The notes under the pieces are model-generated. The model did no database searches. It was not told where the DNA came from and saw only the letters and a program-made list of their open reading frames with translations. Positions 26,277 to 35,800 of a stretch of DNA of 64,000 nucleotides are shown piece after piece. Each line of letters begins with the position of its first letter. The stretch's first letter is position 1. Both the position numbers and the translations under genes were made by a program. Source of the DNA: Butyrivibrio sp. M55 (GTDB lineage Bacteria; Bacillota; Clostridia; Lachnospirales; Lachnospiraceae); assembly GCF_900116865.1 (NCBI RefSeq), contig NZ_FPCD01000004.1, forward strand, positions 266,038 through 330,037, in the 5' to 3' direction.

Positions 26277-27737
26277 ATGCTTTTTAATTCATATGAGTTC
26301 ATGCTTTTATTTCTGCCGATATTTCTTGCGGCGTATTTTCTGATAAGGACAAAAATCAAAGATTATAAGAAAAAAGAAAGCCTTTTGAATATATTGATGA
26401 TTCTGGGCTCTCTTATTTTCTATAGTCTTTTTGAGATTAAAAACACAGTTATTTTATGTATGAGTATCTTCCTCAACATAAATGTCATAAATTGCATCAG
26501 GTTAAAGAAGAACACGAAGATCTGGATGATCGCAGGCGTAGCGGTAAATATTGCGATATTGTTTTTCTTTAAGTACAGCGTTGTTTACGCTGGAATGTTC
26601 TTTCCTGTTGCAATCAGTTTCTACACATTCAATCAGATTTCCTATATTGTTGATTTTTATCGCGGTGAGATCAAAGAACATGATCTGATGGACTATCTCA
26701 TCTATATTTTGTTTTTCCCAAAGATTCTGCAAGGGCCTTTGATGGGCTTTGCGGCATTTAACGATGGGCTAAAAAAAGCTTATAAAGATGATATGGATTG
26801 GGAAAAACTGATGCGTGGATTGCTTCTTTTATCCATGGGATTGTTTAAGAAGGTAATCCTTGCGGATACTTTTGCAAAGGCTGTCGAGTACGGATTTTCT
26901 GCGATTCCCAATCTTGGAAGGATGGAGGCGATACTTACCGCTGTGTTTTTTTCTTTCCAGTTGTATTTTGATTTTAGCGGTTACTGCGATATTGCGGCAT
27001 CTGTCTGTATGATGATGGGATTTGAGCTTTCGCTTAATTTCAATTCACCTTATAAGGCTGTTGATATAGGTGATTTCTGGGACAGATGGCATATCACACT
27101 CACTAAGTTTTTTACCAAATACGTATATATACCTCTCGGAGGTAGCAGAAAAGGGCAGCTTAGGACGTATCTGAATATCTTTTTCATATTTTTGCTCAGC
27201 GGAATCTGGCATGGAAACGGAAGCACATTTGTTGTCTGGGGAATCATGCATGGCGTTCTGAGTATCATTACAAGGATGGTGAAAAGAGCGAAAAAGATAT
27301 CGGAAAAGAGTGAGGAAAACCGGATTATCGCAGCAGGTAAGAAAATTTGTGGAACTCTTTTTACCTTTGTTTATGTAACTGCTGCATGGGTGTTCTTTAG
27401 GGCGGGTAGCATATCTGATGCTATTCTTCTTTTTGAGAGGATGGTTGTCGGCGGAATAAGGCCTTTTTACAGCACGTTTGCCGATGGATTTAATCTCGAT
27501 GAGATATGGTATGTGATAAAGATGACTCCGCTTATGAAGTTAAGCATTGCGTGGGATCTTTGTCTTTGGCTTTTTCTTATTGCGGGCAGTGTGATTATCT
27601 TTTTTGGAAAAAACGCTGTCTCATATTCTAAGGAGTGCAAGATAAATTTTGGCACGACGGTACTTACTGCGGTGCTTTTGGTCTGGAGCATAATCAGTTT
27701 TTCGGGTGTAAGTACATTTCTTTATATGAATTTTTAA
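26277..27737 (+). CDS. MBOAT-family O-acyltransferase, second copy
   Basis: A 486-residue membrane protein with about eleven helices, paralogous to the MBOAT at 15699. The signature is LSGIWHGNGSTFVVWGIMHG with conserved His312 and His325 at the same 13-residue spacing. Family marks FFPKILQGPLMGFAAF and DFWDRWHITLTKFFTKYVYI are present. It would hand acyl groups to an outer partner. The next gene encodes an SGNH-like protein and is the obvious one. ATG 26277 directly follows the cytidylyltransferase stop codon. Confidence 0.92.
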   Translation: MLFNSYEFMLLFLPIFLAAYFLIRTKIKDYKKKESLLNILMILGSLIFYSLFEIKNTVILCMSIFLNINVINCIRLKKNTKIWMIAGVAVNIAILFFFKYSVVYAGMFFPVAISFYTFNQISYIVDFYRGEIKEHDLMDYLIYILFFPKILQGPLMGFAAFNDGLKKAYKDDMDWEKLMRGLLLLSMGLFKKVILADTFAKAVEYGFSAIPNLGRMEAILTAVFFSFQLYFDFSGYCDIAASVCMMMGFELSLNFNSPYKAVDIGDFWDRWHITLTKFFTKYVYIPLGGSRKGQLRTYLNIFFIFLLSGIWHGNGSTFVVWGIMHGVLSIITRMVKRAKKISEKSEENRIIAAGKKICGTLFTFVYVTAAWVFFRAGSISDAILLFERMVVGGIRPFYSTFADGFNLDEIWYVIKMTPLMKLSIAWDLCLWLFLIAGSVIIFFGKNAVSYSKECKINFGTTVLTAVLLVWSIISFSGVSTFLYMNF

Positions 27738-27805
27738 TGTATTTTCAATTTGATAATACATTTGTGCCGGCCGGATGAACAGGCGGCACGGGGGCGGAGA
27801 AAATT

Positions 27806-28876
27806 ATGAAAAGCTATAAAAAGTACTTTTTCATCTTAATAAGTATGGTTATTGCTGTGTTTATCATCTGTGGGGCAATCGTGGTGTATGTGGATCCTTT
27901 TTTTCATTTCCATACTCCTGTTGCGGGATTTCCGTATATTGTTGACAATCAGCTTAGTCAGAATCCCGGAATGGCGAGGAATATGGCATATGACGGATGT
28001 ATCATAGGATCGTCCATGACAGTTAATTTTGACACGGATGATTTTAAAGATATCCTTGGAACCGATACCGTAAAACTTAGTTACAGCGGGGCGTATCCTA
28101 GGGACGACTACAATATCCTTTCTTTCGTGTTTGATAAAAATACCTATGCGAGGAAGAAAAAGCCTGTAAAGCAGGTGTACTTTGCCGTAGATATTCCGAC
28201 TATGACGGCAGATCCGGATGAAACAAAGTATCCGCTTCCGATGTATTTATATGACAAGAGTGTCATTAATGATGTAAAATATCTCATAAACAAGGATGTA
28301 TTATTTGAATATATTTTTCGTCCCGCTATCCAGGGAAAAGGTTCGGATTTTTCGGAAATCTATTTTAGCTGGTGGACACCTGAGTATTACAATATTCAGT
28401 GGGTTATGCACAATTACGAGCAGCCTGAGATAAATCCTGTGGAAACTGAAAAAGATGGGCTTATCGAGAGAACGGAAGTAAATCTTTCAAGGAATATTCT
28501 TCCTTTTGTGGAGGCAAATCCCGATACGGAGTTTTATTTCTTTTTCCCCCCTTACAGTATCCTGTATTGGAACAATGTGAAGCGCGAGAATACATTTGAG
28601 GCGACGATGGAGCAATACAGATATGTCGCCGAGAGGCTTCTTGGGTATAAAAATGCGAGGGTGTTTTATTTCCAGACTATGGAGGAGACCCTGAATCTTA
28701 GTAATTATGCGGATTATTCACATTATAAACCCGCAATTAACAAATTTATGGTAGAATGCTTTAAGGATGGAAAATATGAAATTAAATCCGTTGAGGAAAT
28801 GGATAAGGGGTTGTTAACTGTTAGAAAAATGGTTGCAGACTTTGATTATGCAGACCTTTTTTCGAGGAAATGGTAA
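27806..28876 (+). CDS. SGNH-like protein paired with the second MBOAT
   Basis: A 356-residue protein with one N-terminal membrane anchor (about residues 8-28) and an outer domain. The block I-like element is GCIIGSSMTVNF with candidate nucleophile Ser69 or Ser70. The C-terminal DYSHYKPAINKFM holds the Asp/His pair expected of block V. This fits a DltD/AlgX-type acyltransferase partner. GCGGAG precedes ATG 27806. It follows the MBOAT gene by 68 bp, mirroring the first module. Confidence 0.72.
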   Translation: MKSYKKYFFILISMVIAVFIICGAIVVYVDPFFHFHTPVAGFPYIVDNQLSQNPGMARNMAYDGCIIGSSMTVNFDTDDFKDILGTDTVKLSYSGAYPRDDYNILSFVFDKNTYARKKKPVKQVYFAVDIPTMTADPDETKYPLPMYLYDKSVINDVKYLINKDVLFEYIFRPAIQGKGSDFSEIYFSWWTPEYYNIQWVMHNYEQPEINPVETEKDGLIERTEVNLSRNILPFVEANPDTEFYFFFPPYSILYWNNVKRENTFEATMEQYRYVAERLLGYKNARVFYFQTMEETLNLSNYADYSHYKPAINKFMVECFKDGKYEIKSVEEMDKGLLTVRKMVADFDYADLFSRKW

Positions 28877-28892
28877 GAAAGATCGCGGGTAT

Positions 28893-30359
28893 ATGAAACA
28901 CGAGAGAACGCAAAGAGTATTAAATTGGGGAATGGTGATCGTATCGGTTCCGATTATCGCGTTTTTGGTAGGGACAATCGTAAGAGTAGCCATGTTTGTT
29001 GTGCCGGTGTCGGATGATTATTGGTACGCGGGATCGGGAATCGGAGTCGATGGATTCTTTAATCGTATAGTTTCTGCGTGTAAGTTTACGCATGAGGCAT
29101 ACGGACATGAACAGGGCGCATATTTTACTTCATTTATCGGTTCGTTTTTTAATCCCATAATCTACGGCGGCTTTTCCGCAATGAGGGGCACTATGGTGAT
29201 CAATGCGGTGCTTGTATTTGCGGCGGTTATATTTTTGACTTGTGTCATAATGAAGAAAACTGCGGATGTTGGCGTGCATGTTGTATTATTTGTGATCGTG
29301 ATCGTTGTGTTTCCGCTTACGGCGTATGATTCGTTCAGGGAAGTGTTTTACTGGTTTTCCGGAGCCTGTGCGTATGGGGTTCCTATTTCATTTGGACTTA
29401 CGTCGATCGGTCTTTTTATCATTTATAACCTTAACAAGGAAGTTGCGCTGACAGGAAGAGAGCCACTTTTTTTTGCGGCAATACTCGGAGCGGCGACGGT
29501 CGGAGCATCCCTTGCAATAACGGGGATATTTGTGTATTTTCTTTTGTGTACTATTATCTATTTTGCGATTAAGAGAAGAAGACTTGAAAAAGATAATATG
29601 ATAGTATTTATTACATGTCTTGCAGGAGCGGTTATAAATATGATCGCGCCGGGGAATTTGACGGGACATGGAATTGAAAACAGCGGCGCAGTTGATGTAA
29701 AAGCCGGAATTGGTTATGCGGCAGAGCATTATAAGTATGTGGTAAGGTGGCTTTTTTTTAACAGGAATTATCTTGTTCTTGTTATCAGCCTTATGGTTGT
29801 CGGATATCTTATCTATGACAGGATAAAGCTTTGTAAGGCAGCTTGGATAGTGGTCGGAGTTATGTTTTTTGCTTCTCCGGTGGTAACGGCTTTTGCGCAG
29901 GTAATGGGATATGGCATGGAGCAGATTCCGAACGGATGCTTTTTTATCACAGTGATGGCTACGACTGCCGCATTTGATAATCTGGCATTGTTTATCGGAT
30001 GGTTAATGGGAAGAGCTTTGAAAGGACATAAGAAGATGTCCGTTCTTGCGGTTCTTTATGCAATTATTTTCGTGTGCTTTATAGCGACACCTTTTTCACC
30101 CGGAAAGTATAGCGTTGTTATGCTTAACAAGAAGCTTTATAGTGGTGAACTTCAAAAAAATTATGTTGAGACAAAGAAACTTACAGACAGCTTTGCTAAT
30201 ATGAAAGGCAAGGATGTTAAAGTTGATGCCCCGACAAATCCTGAAACTATCGGGGATTTTTATTCCTTCTTTTTGCTTGACGATCCGGACAGCAGGATCA
30301 ACAGTGATGTGGCAAAGGTATACGGATTGAGCTCTATATCCAATATAAGAGAGGAATGA
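28893..30359 (+). CDS. Polytopic membrane protein, DUF6056/GT-C-like
   Basis: A 488-residue protein with about ten helices and a short soluble C-terminus. After the first helix it carries VPVSDDYWYAGSGIGVDGFF, where the Asp-Asp-Tyr suits the metal/donor loop of a GT-C enzyme. This resembles the DUF6056 group, by pattern only. I chose ATG 28893; a longer frame from 28833 would overlap the previous gene by 44 bp and add an improbable N-terminus. Ribosome-site quality is poor (GCGGG). Probably an outer-face glycosyltransferase; specificity unknown. Confidence 0.58.
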   Translation: MKHERTQRVLNWGMVIVSVPIIAFLVGTIVRVAMFVVPVSDDYWYAGSGIGVDGFFNRIVSACKFTHEAYGHEQGAYFTSFIGSFFNPIIYGGFSAMRGTMVINAVLVFAAVIFLTCVIMKKTADVGVHVVLFVIVIVVFPLTAYDSFREVFYWFSGACAYGVPISFGLTSIGLFIIYNLNKEVALTGREPLFFAAILGAATVGASLAITGIFVYFLLCTIIYFAIKRRRLEKDNMIVFITCLAGAVINMIAPGNLTGHGIENSGAVDVKAGIGYAAEHYKYVVRWLFFNRNYLVLVISLMVVGYLIYDRIKLCKAAWIVVGVMFFASPVVTAFAQVMGYGMEQIPNGCFFITVMATTAAFDNLALFIGWLMGRALKGHKKMSVLAVLYAIIFVCFIATPFSPGKYSVVMLNKKLYSGELQKNYVETKKLTDSFANMKGKDVKVDAPTNPETIGDFYSFFLLDDPDSRINSDVAKVYGLSSISNIREE

Positions 30360-30366
30360 TGCAGTA

Positions 30367-31920
30367 ATGAGAAATAAGAGAAATAAAAGAGAAGATTTTG
30401 ATATATACAGCGATGATGATTTTGATATCCTCGCAGGAGACAGTATGGAAGAATTTGAAAACGATGATGACTTCAGAGACGCCGACGACTATGAAGATGA
30501 AGCCGGATATGATGGCGATTACAGAGATGATTATGAAGACGACGGCTATAGGGATGACTATGAGGATGATTACTCAGAGGGCTTTGAAGAAGGCTATGAA
30601 GACGACTTCAAGGATGACTTCTATGATTTTGATAAAGAGAATGTAAGATCGTCGGGAAAAAGAGGTCGTTCCGACGATTATGAAGAATATGAAGACGATT
30701 ATCCTGCAGACTACGAAGATGAAGATCATGATGATGAGTTTTTTGAAGACTACGAGGATGACGGGCAGGAGGACGAGTATATGAGAGATTACAAAGGCAG
30801 CAGACGTAAGGGTAATCGATCCGGACGTTACAGGGATGATTATGACGATGAAGAGTATTATGAGGATAGCAGGAGCGCAAGGAGAAGCGGCAAGAGAGGA
30901 TACTCCGAGGATGATGACGACGGAGACTACGAGAAAAAAGGCAAGATTCCGCGTTGGGCTCACTTTATTGTATTAGGTGTAATTGTAGCTATTGTCTTGT
31001 ATTTTGTTTTGCAGATCGTGAAATGGGATCACAGCAGTATGGAACTGAAGGAGTCGGATGAGAAAAATATTGCGGCCGAGGTTCAGGATTTTATTACCTA
31101 TTTGTCTGAAGAGCAGAAGGCAGCACATAAGAACGACGGTGAAGAGACAATTCTTATGGTCGGAAACGATGCTATAACTCACGATTTGGGCGATACAGGA
31201 ATTGCCGCTCAGATTGAAAAGGCTTCAGGCGCAAAATGCATAGCTGCGGGATTTCCTGAGACTACTGTTGCTCGTTCGGCAAACGGTAGCGACCCACTTG
31301 ATGCTTTCTGTTTCCCGAACGTAATAGATGCGATCACAAGCGGAGATTATTCCAAGCTTCACGAGGCGACAAGTTCTGTTGATAATTCTTCAATGTTTGA
31401 AGACAGTATAAAAACACTTGAAGATGTTGATATGGATAAGGTTGATACTCTGGTTATCTACTACAATGCGCAGGATCTTCTTAAGGGAAGGATAGGTAGA
31501 AACCCGGACAATCAGTTTGATGAAGTTACATATAATGGAGCGCTTGCTACCGGAATCAAGAAGATTCAGGAAAAGTTTCCTTATATGAGGATCATCGGTA
31601 TGACCGTTACTTTCTGTTACGGCTTTGACAAGGACGGAAATGTAGTTGCGGGAGATAAGCTGGAACTTGGAAACGGCGATCTTTTCCAGTACTATCTCGG
31701 AATGATGACGGTATGTTCAGAGGCTGAGAATCCAGGTGTAAGTGTTGTCGACAATTATAACGGAGATATATCAGAGGAGAACAGTAAGGATCTTCTCGTT
31801 GACAATATTCATGTAAATGTCGAATGCAACAAACATATAGCGGAGCATTTTGCGGAAGTCTATAAGAATATTGTGGATACGGAAAGCGGATCGGGAGAAG
31901 AAGGGAAATCGGAAGAATGA
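30367..31920 (+). CDS. Membrane-anchored SGNH-fold protein lacking catalytic residues, with acidic Tyr/Arg-rich tail
   Basis: A 517-residue type II membrane protein. Residues 1-197 are a disordered, Asp/Glu/Tyr/Arg-rich cytoplasmic tail, one helix spans 198-219, and an outer domain follows. The outer domain aligns by eye with the active SGNH lipoprotein at 11083: VGNDAITHDL replaces FIGDSQIENG, YYNAQDLL replaces YGANDFF and DNIHVNVECN replaces DGTHLTLKGR. The nucleophile Ser is therefore Asp and block III Asn is Gln, while Asp479/His482 remain. It is probably not a hydrolase and may bind or regulate. It starts 7 bp after the previous gene and its stop overlaps the next start. Confidence 0.72.
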   Translation: MRNKRNKREDFDIYSDDDFDILAGDSMEEFENDDDFRDADDYEDEAGYDGDYRDDYEDDGYRDDYEDDYSEGFEEGYEDDFKDDFYDFDKENVRSSGKRGRSDDYEEYEDDYPADYEDEDHDDEFFEDYEDDGQEDEYMRDYKGSRRKGNRSGRYRDDYDDEEYYEDSRSARRSGKRGYSEDDDDGDYEKKGKIPRWAHFIVLGVIVAIVLYFVLQIVKWDHSSMELKESDEKNIAAEVQDFITYLSEEQKAAHKNDGEETILMVGNDAITHDLGDTGIAAQIEKASGAKCIAAGFPETTVARSANGSDPLDAFCFPNVIDAITSGDYSKLHEATSSVDNSSMFEDSIKTLEDVDMDKVDTLVIYYNAQDLLKGRIGRNPDNQFDEVTYNGALATGIKKIQEKFPYMRIIGMTVTFCYGFDKDGNVVAGDKLELGNGDLFQYYLGMMTVCSEAENPGVSVVDNYNGDISEENSKDLLVDNIHVNVECNKHIAEHFAEVYKNIVDTESGSGEEGKSEE

Positions 31921-32282
31921 AAAAGAACAGTATAGCCGCTATTTTGCAGTTGCAGGGAGCAGTTATTGTCTATTCGCTTTCAACTGTTGCAGCAAAATGC
32001 GCTTCCGAATATCCGACATTATCTCTCGGATGGATCGGCTTTTTTGCACTTGAATTTGTTGTTTTGGCAATTTATGCCGTTATATGGCAGCAGGTCATTA
32101 AGAAATTTCAGCTTTCTATAGCTTATTCCAATAAGGCTGTAACATTGATGTGGTCAATGCTCTGGAATTTTGTTATTTTCTCAGAGAATATTACACCGGG
32201 GATGGTAATCGGCGTTCTTATTGTTATTGCCGGAGTTATAGTTATGAACAGTTCATCGGAGGAGGAAGCGGAAAGTGTATAA
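31917..32282 (+). CDS. Small EamA/ArnE-ArnF-like transporter subunit A
   Basis: A 121-residue protein with four hydrophobic helices and a short acidic C-terminus. It resembles half of an EamA-type drug/metabolite transporter (LSTVAAKCASEYPTLSLGWI, then VIGVLIVIAGVIVM). Paired small proteins of this size, such as ArnE/ArnF, move undecaprenyl-phosphate-linked sugars across the membrane. It overlaps the preceding stop (ATGA) and the next gene by 8 bp, so the pair is co-translated. I infer a heterodimeric flippase supplying the GT-C enzymes. Confidence 0.75.
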   Translation: MKKNSIAAILQLQGAVIVYSLSTVAAKCASEYPTLSLGWIGFFALEFVVLAIYAVIWQQVIKKFQLSIAYSNKAVTLMWSMLWNFVIFSENITPGMVIGVLIVIAGVIVMNSSSEEEAESV

Positions 32283-32631
32283 GTATTTTTTAATGATGCT
32301 TTTGGCTGAGCTTATAGCATCCTCTTCACAGATCTTTTTGAAAATGAGTTCGAAAAAGAGCTATCCGTCGGCCATAAGGGAGTATCTTAACTGCCTTGTT
32401 ATAGGCGGATATTCGCTACTTATGGTGTCAATGGTCATTACGGTAGTCTTTGGCTATAATAAAGAAAAACTTGGATATATGGGAACCGTAGTTATGGAGC
32501 CCATAAGCTATGTTTTTGTATTGATCTTGTCGAGGATTGTTTTTAAGGAGAAGATATCAAAGAGAAAGATTGTGGGGATGAGTCTCATTATATGTGGGAT
32601 AGCAGTCTTTTTTCTAAATAAACCTATGTAA
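32275..32631 (+). CDS. Small EamA/ArnE-ArnF-like transporter subunit B
   Basis: A 118-residue, four-helix protein starting at GTG 32275 inside the end of subunit A, with GGAGGAAG upstream. The last helices show the EamA pattern (VMEPISYVFVLILSRIVFKE, then GMSLIICGIAVFFLN). A Glu-Pro at the start of the third helix is common in EmrE-type small transporters. It ends the operon; a new promoter follows at 32709. Role as for subunit A. Confidence 0.75.
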   Translation: MYKYFLMMLLAELIASSSQIFLKMSSKKSYPSAIREYLNCLVIGGYSLLMVSMVITVVFGYNKEKLGYMGTVVMEPISYVFVLILSRIVFKEKISKRKIVGMSLIICGIAVFFLNKPM

Positions 32632-32708
32632 AATGAATATGCAGATTGGGGGCGTGAATCTGCGATATACGATATATAGAAATAAAAAATCCGAATGATA
32701 ACAAAAAG

Positions 32709-32737
32709 TTGTTATTGTATTTCGAAAATGTTAAAAT
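32709..32737 (+). promoter_or_regulatory. Sigma-A-type promoter of the GH25 gene
   Basis: TTGTTA at 32709-32714 and TAAAAT at 32732-32737, 17 bp apart, in the 183-bp gap before the GH25 gene. The predicted leader is about 70 nt. Confidence 0.6.
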
Positions 32738-32814
32738 GCTATATATGGTATAGGGGGTTATCGAGGGAGGATATATTTAGTTACGTTAATTGATCAATCG
32801 TACGAGGAGTGTAT

Positions 32815-35800
32815 ATGAAAAAGATAACTAAGCGCGGATTATTTGTCGGCCGCAAGACTTCTAAAGGCAGAAAAAAACGAGACAACAGGGAATATAGAGA
32901 AGAATACGACAGAGATGTTCGTGACGATCGTGAGTACGACGGATATGATGATTATGTAGATGATCGTGGGTATGATGATCGTCGCTATGACAGGGAGTAT
33001 GAGGTTTTTGATGATAATCGCGATTACAAAGTTGGACGCGATTATGATGATTACGATTACGACCGTGATTATGAAGATAATAAAGATTACGTAGATAGCC
33101 GCAAATATAGTGATGCAGGCTATGACTACGACAGAAGATGTGAAAAAGAAGATTATGATAGGGATTACGCCGATGATGATCGTGACTACGAAAACGGAGA
33201 TGATTACGGCCACGGATATGCGGATGATGATCGCTATTATTCAAATAATGCCCGTAGTTATGACGATGAAGTTCGCGGGTATGAGCGCATGATCGATGAA
33301 AAGTATGATGATTCCGATTATGACAGAGATTATGCGGATGACGATCGCGACTATGCGGAAGATGATCGCCAGTTTAAGAGTGCAGATCTTGCAAGCGCAT
33401 TTAATGGCGATAATGAGTATGACACAAGATATTGCGACAGTGATTATGAGTATGACGGCGGATATGACGACAGATATGACAACGAAGAATACAGCCGTGG
33501 ACATAAAGCATCTAAAAAGGGTGCACGTAGATCCGGAAAGACAAGAAAGAGTCCGAGTGCGGTAGAAAGAACTGCAGCAGTTGTTGCTGTTGTGATTCTT
33601 GGTGGTGCGATCGCGACAGGAGTTTTCTATACAAAAGCACTTGGCAGAAGTCATGAAATCAGTGCTTTTGCAGATGTCGGATCGACTATGAGCGATGTTC
33701 AGATTGTTGGACAGAGCGGACTTGTTGCGGTTGCCGATGCTGAAAAAGCAAAGCAGATGACCGCAAATATCATTGATGAAGCAAAAGAAGAAAAGGTTGA
33801 AGAAGTAGTAGAAGAGAAGGTAGAGGAAGAAGTTACAGGCGGAAAAGTTAGCTTCAGTGTTTCTTCTATCAAGAGCGACCTTAAGATAAAGTTTATCGGA
33901 AGCAATAAAAAGCTCGTTGCAAAAGTTCCCTTTAAGGTAACTGTCGAAAATCCCGACGGATCTAAAGTTGATTACGAGGATGACGACAAAGACGGTATCA
34001 TCTATAAAAAGGAAATGAAAGCCGGAACTTATAAGGTTACACCGAATGCACTTCCTGCCGAGTATTCACAGTACAGCCTTGATACATCTACAAAGTCTGT
34101 AACTGTAAAAGATAAGGTAGAGATGAAGCCGGTTGATGTCAGCAACGAGGTTAAGAAAGAATCACAGATCAACGTTGCAAAAGAAGATACAGCCGTAAAG
34201 AACGTTGTGGAATCAACACTCAAAGATACTGTTGAGTATGTTGAGAGTGAGAAGATTCCCGCAGACGGATCGGCTGCCGATAAAAACGGTACATATAAGG
34301 AAATTGATAAAAACAGCATTGCTGATCCTATGTCACAGTCATCGATAATTGACTTCACTAACTTTAGGACGGTTGCGCGTGCTAGAGAGAATAACGCCAC
34401 TGGAGACCTTAAGACAAACGGTGAAGCGGAAACAAACAATACTTCCCAAAAGGACGATGAATCAAACAAAGATGATACATTAAAGTCTGGGGAAGATTTG
34501 AATAATCCGAACGAAGATTCAAAGAAGAAAAGCGAAGATGAAGAAGCTGCAAAAAAGGCAGCAGAGGAAGCAAAAAAGAAAGCTGATGAAGAAGCGGCTG
34601 CGAAAAAAAAGGCAGATGAAGAGGCTGCGGCAGCAGAAGCGTCAAGACTTAAGAAAGAGAAAGAAGAAGCAGCGGCAGCAGAAGCATCAAGACTTAAGAA
34701 AGAGCAAGAGGAAGCAGCGGCAGCAGAGGCTTCAAGGCTTAAGCAGGAAGCCGATAAGAAGGCACTTCTTGAGAAAAACGGCAAGGTTCCTGTAAAAGAG
34801 ACAGCGATAACACTTACTGAAGGTGATAAAAAGGCTATAGAAACAAAAGTATCCGGATTGGCGATTCAGATTACTTCTGACAATACAGGATGCGTATCAT
34901 GCAGCGGCAATACAATTTCAGCTATAGCTAAAGGAACAGCCAAGCTGACTGTTACAGCAGAGAATTATCAGACCGAATATATCACTGTAACTGTTAATGC
35001 AAAGAAAGCAGGAGATCTTCCTATCAAGTTCAAGAAGATTACACTTGTGCAGGACGAGAAGACAAATATCGGAATAAATGCAAATGATTATCCGGGATTC
35101 TCAGGAAAAGCTAAAGACGCTTCTATCGTAGGCGTTTCAGGAACAGAACTTCAGGGTAAGAAAGCCGGAAAGACAACTGTTACATATACAGCAACAGGTT
35201 ATAATGCATTTGATATTGAGGTAACGGTAGTAGATAAGAAGGCGCTTCTTAAGACTCGTGATGGTGAGCAGGTTTATGTAAAGAGCTCAGAAGGTGGTTT
35301 CAGAGAGGCAACATATGCCGATTACTATAACAAAGAGAATTTCTTCCTTAAGGACAAGGGAGAGGGCAACTTCAAATACAAAGGCTGGCAGACAATAAAC
35401 GGAAAGACCTATTACTACAACAAGAACTGTGAGTACGTAACAGGTAAGCAGGTTATTCAGGGCGTTGAGTACGTATTTGGAAGCGACGGCGTCCTTACAA
35501 CTTCTGCGGGAGCAAGAGGAATCGATGTAAGTAAGTGGAACGGATCTATAGACTGGAAGGCTGTAAGAAACGAAGGAATCGAATTCGCTATCATCAGATG
35601 CGGTTACAGAGGTTCATCTCAGGGTGCACTTATCGAGGATCCTACTTTCAGAACTAATATTAAGGGTGCTCAGGCAGCAGGACTTAAGGTTGGTGTTTAT
35701 TTCTTTACACAGGCTGTAAACGAAGCGGAAGCTGTTGAAGAAGCTTCAATGGTAATAGAGCTTTGTAAGGGATATGGACTTTCGTTCCCTGTATATCTTG

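Noticed and set aside
27743..27800. Hairpin GTGCCG/CGGCAC before the SGNH gene at 27806
   Set aside because: The stem is only 6 bp and no T-run follows; not enough for a terminator or riboswitch call.
32880..33520. Repeat array or CRISPR-like pattern
   Set aside because: The regularity comes from Asp/Tyr/Arg codons in the tail of the GH25 protein; there are no constant repeats with unique spacers.
34029..34784. 251-codon Ser/Ala/Phe-rich frame on the minus strand
   Set aside because: It is the complement of the Glu/Ala/Lys-rich repeat in the GH25 gene; low-complexity codons open the opposite frame by chance.
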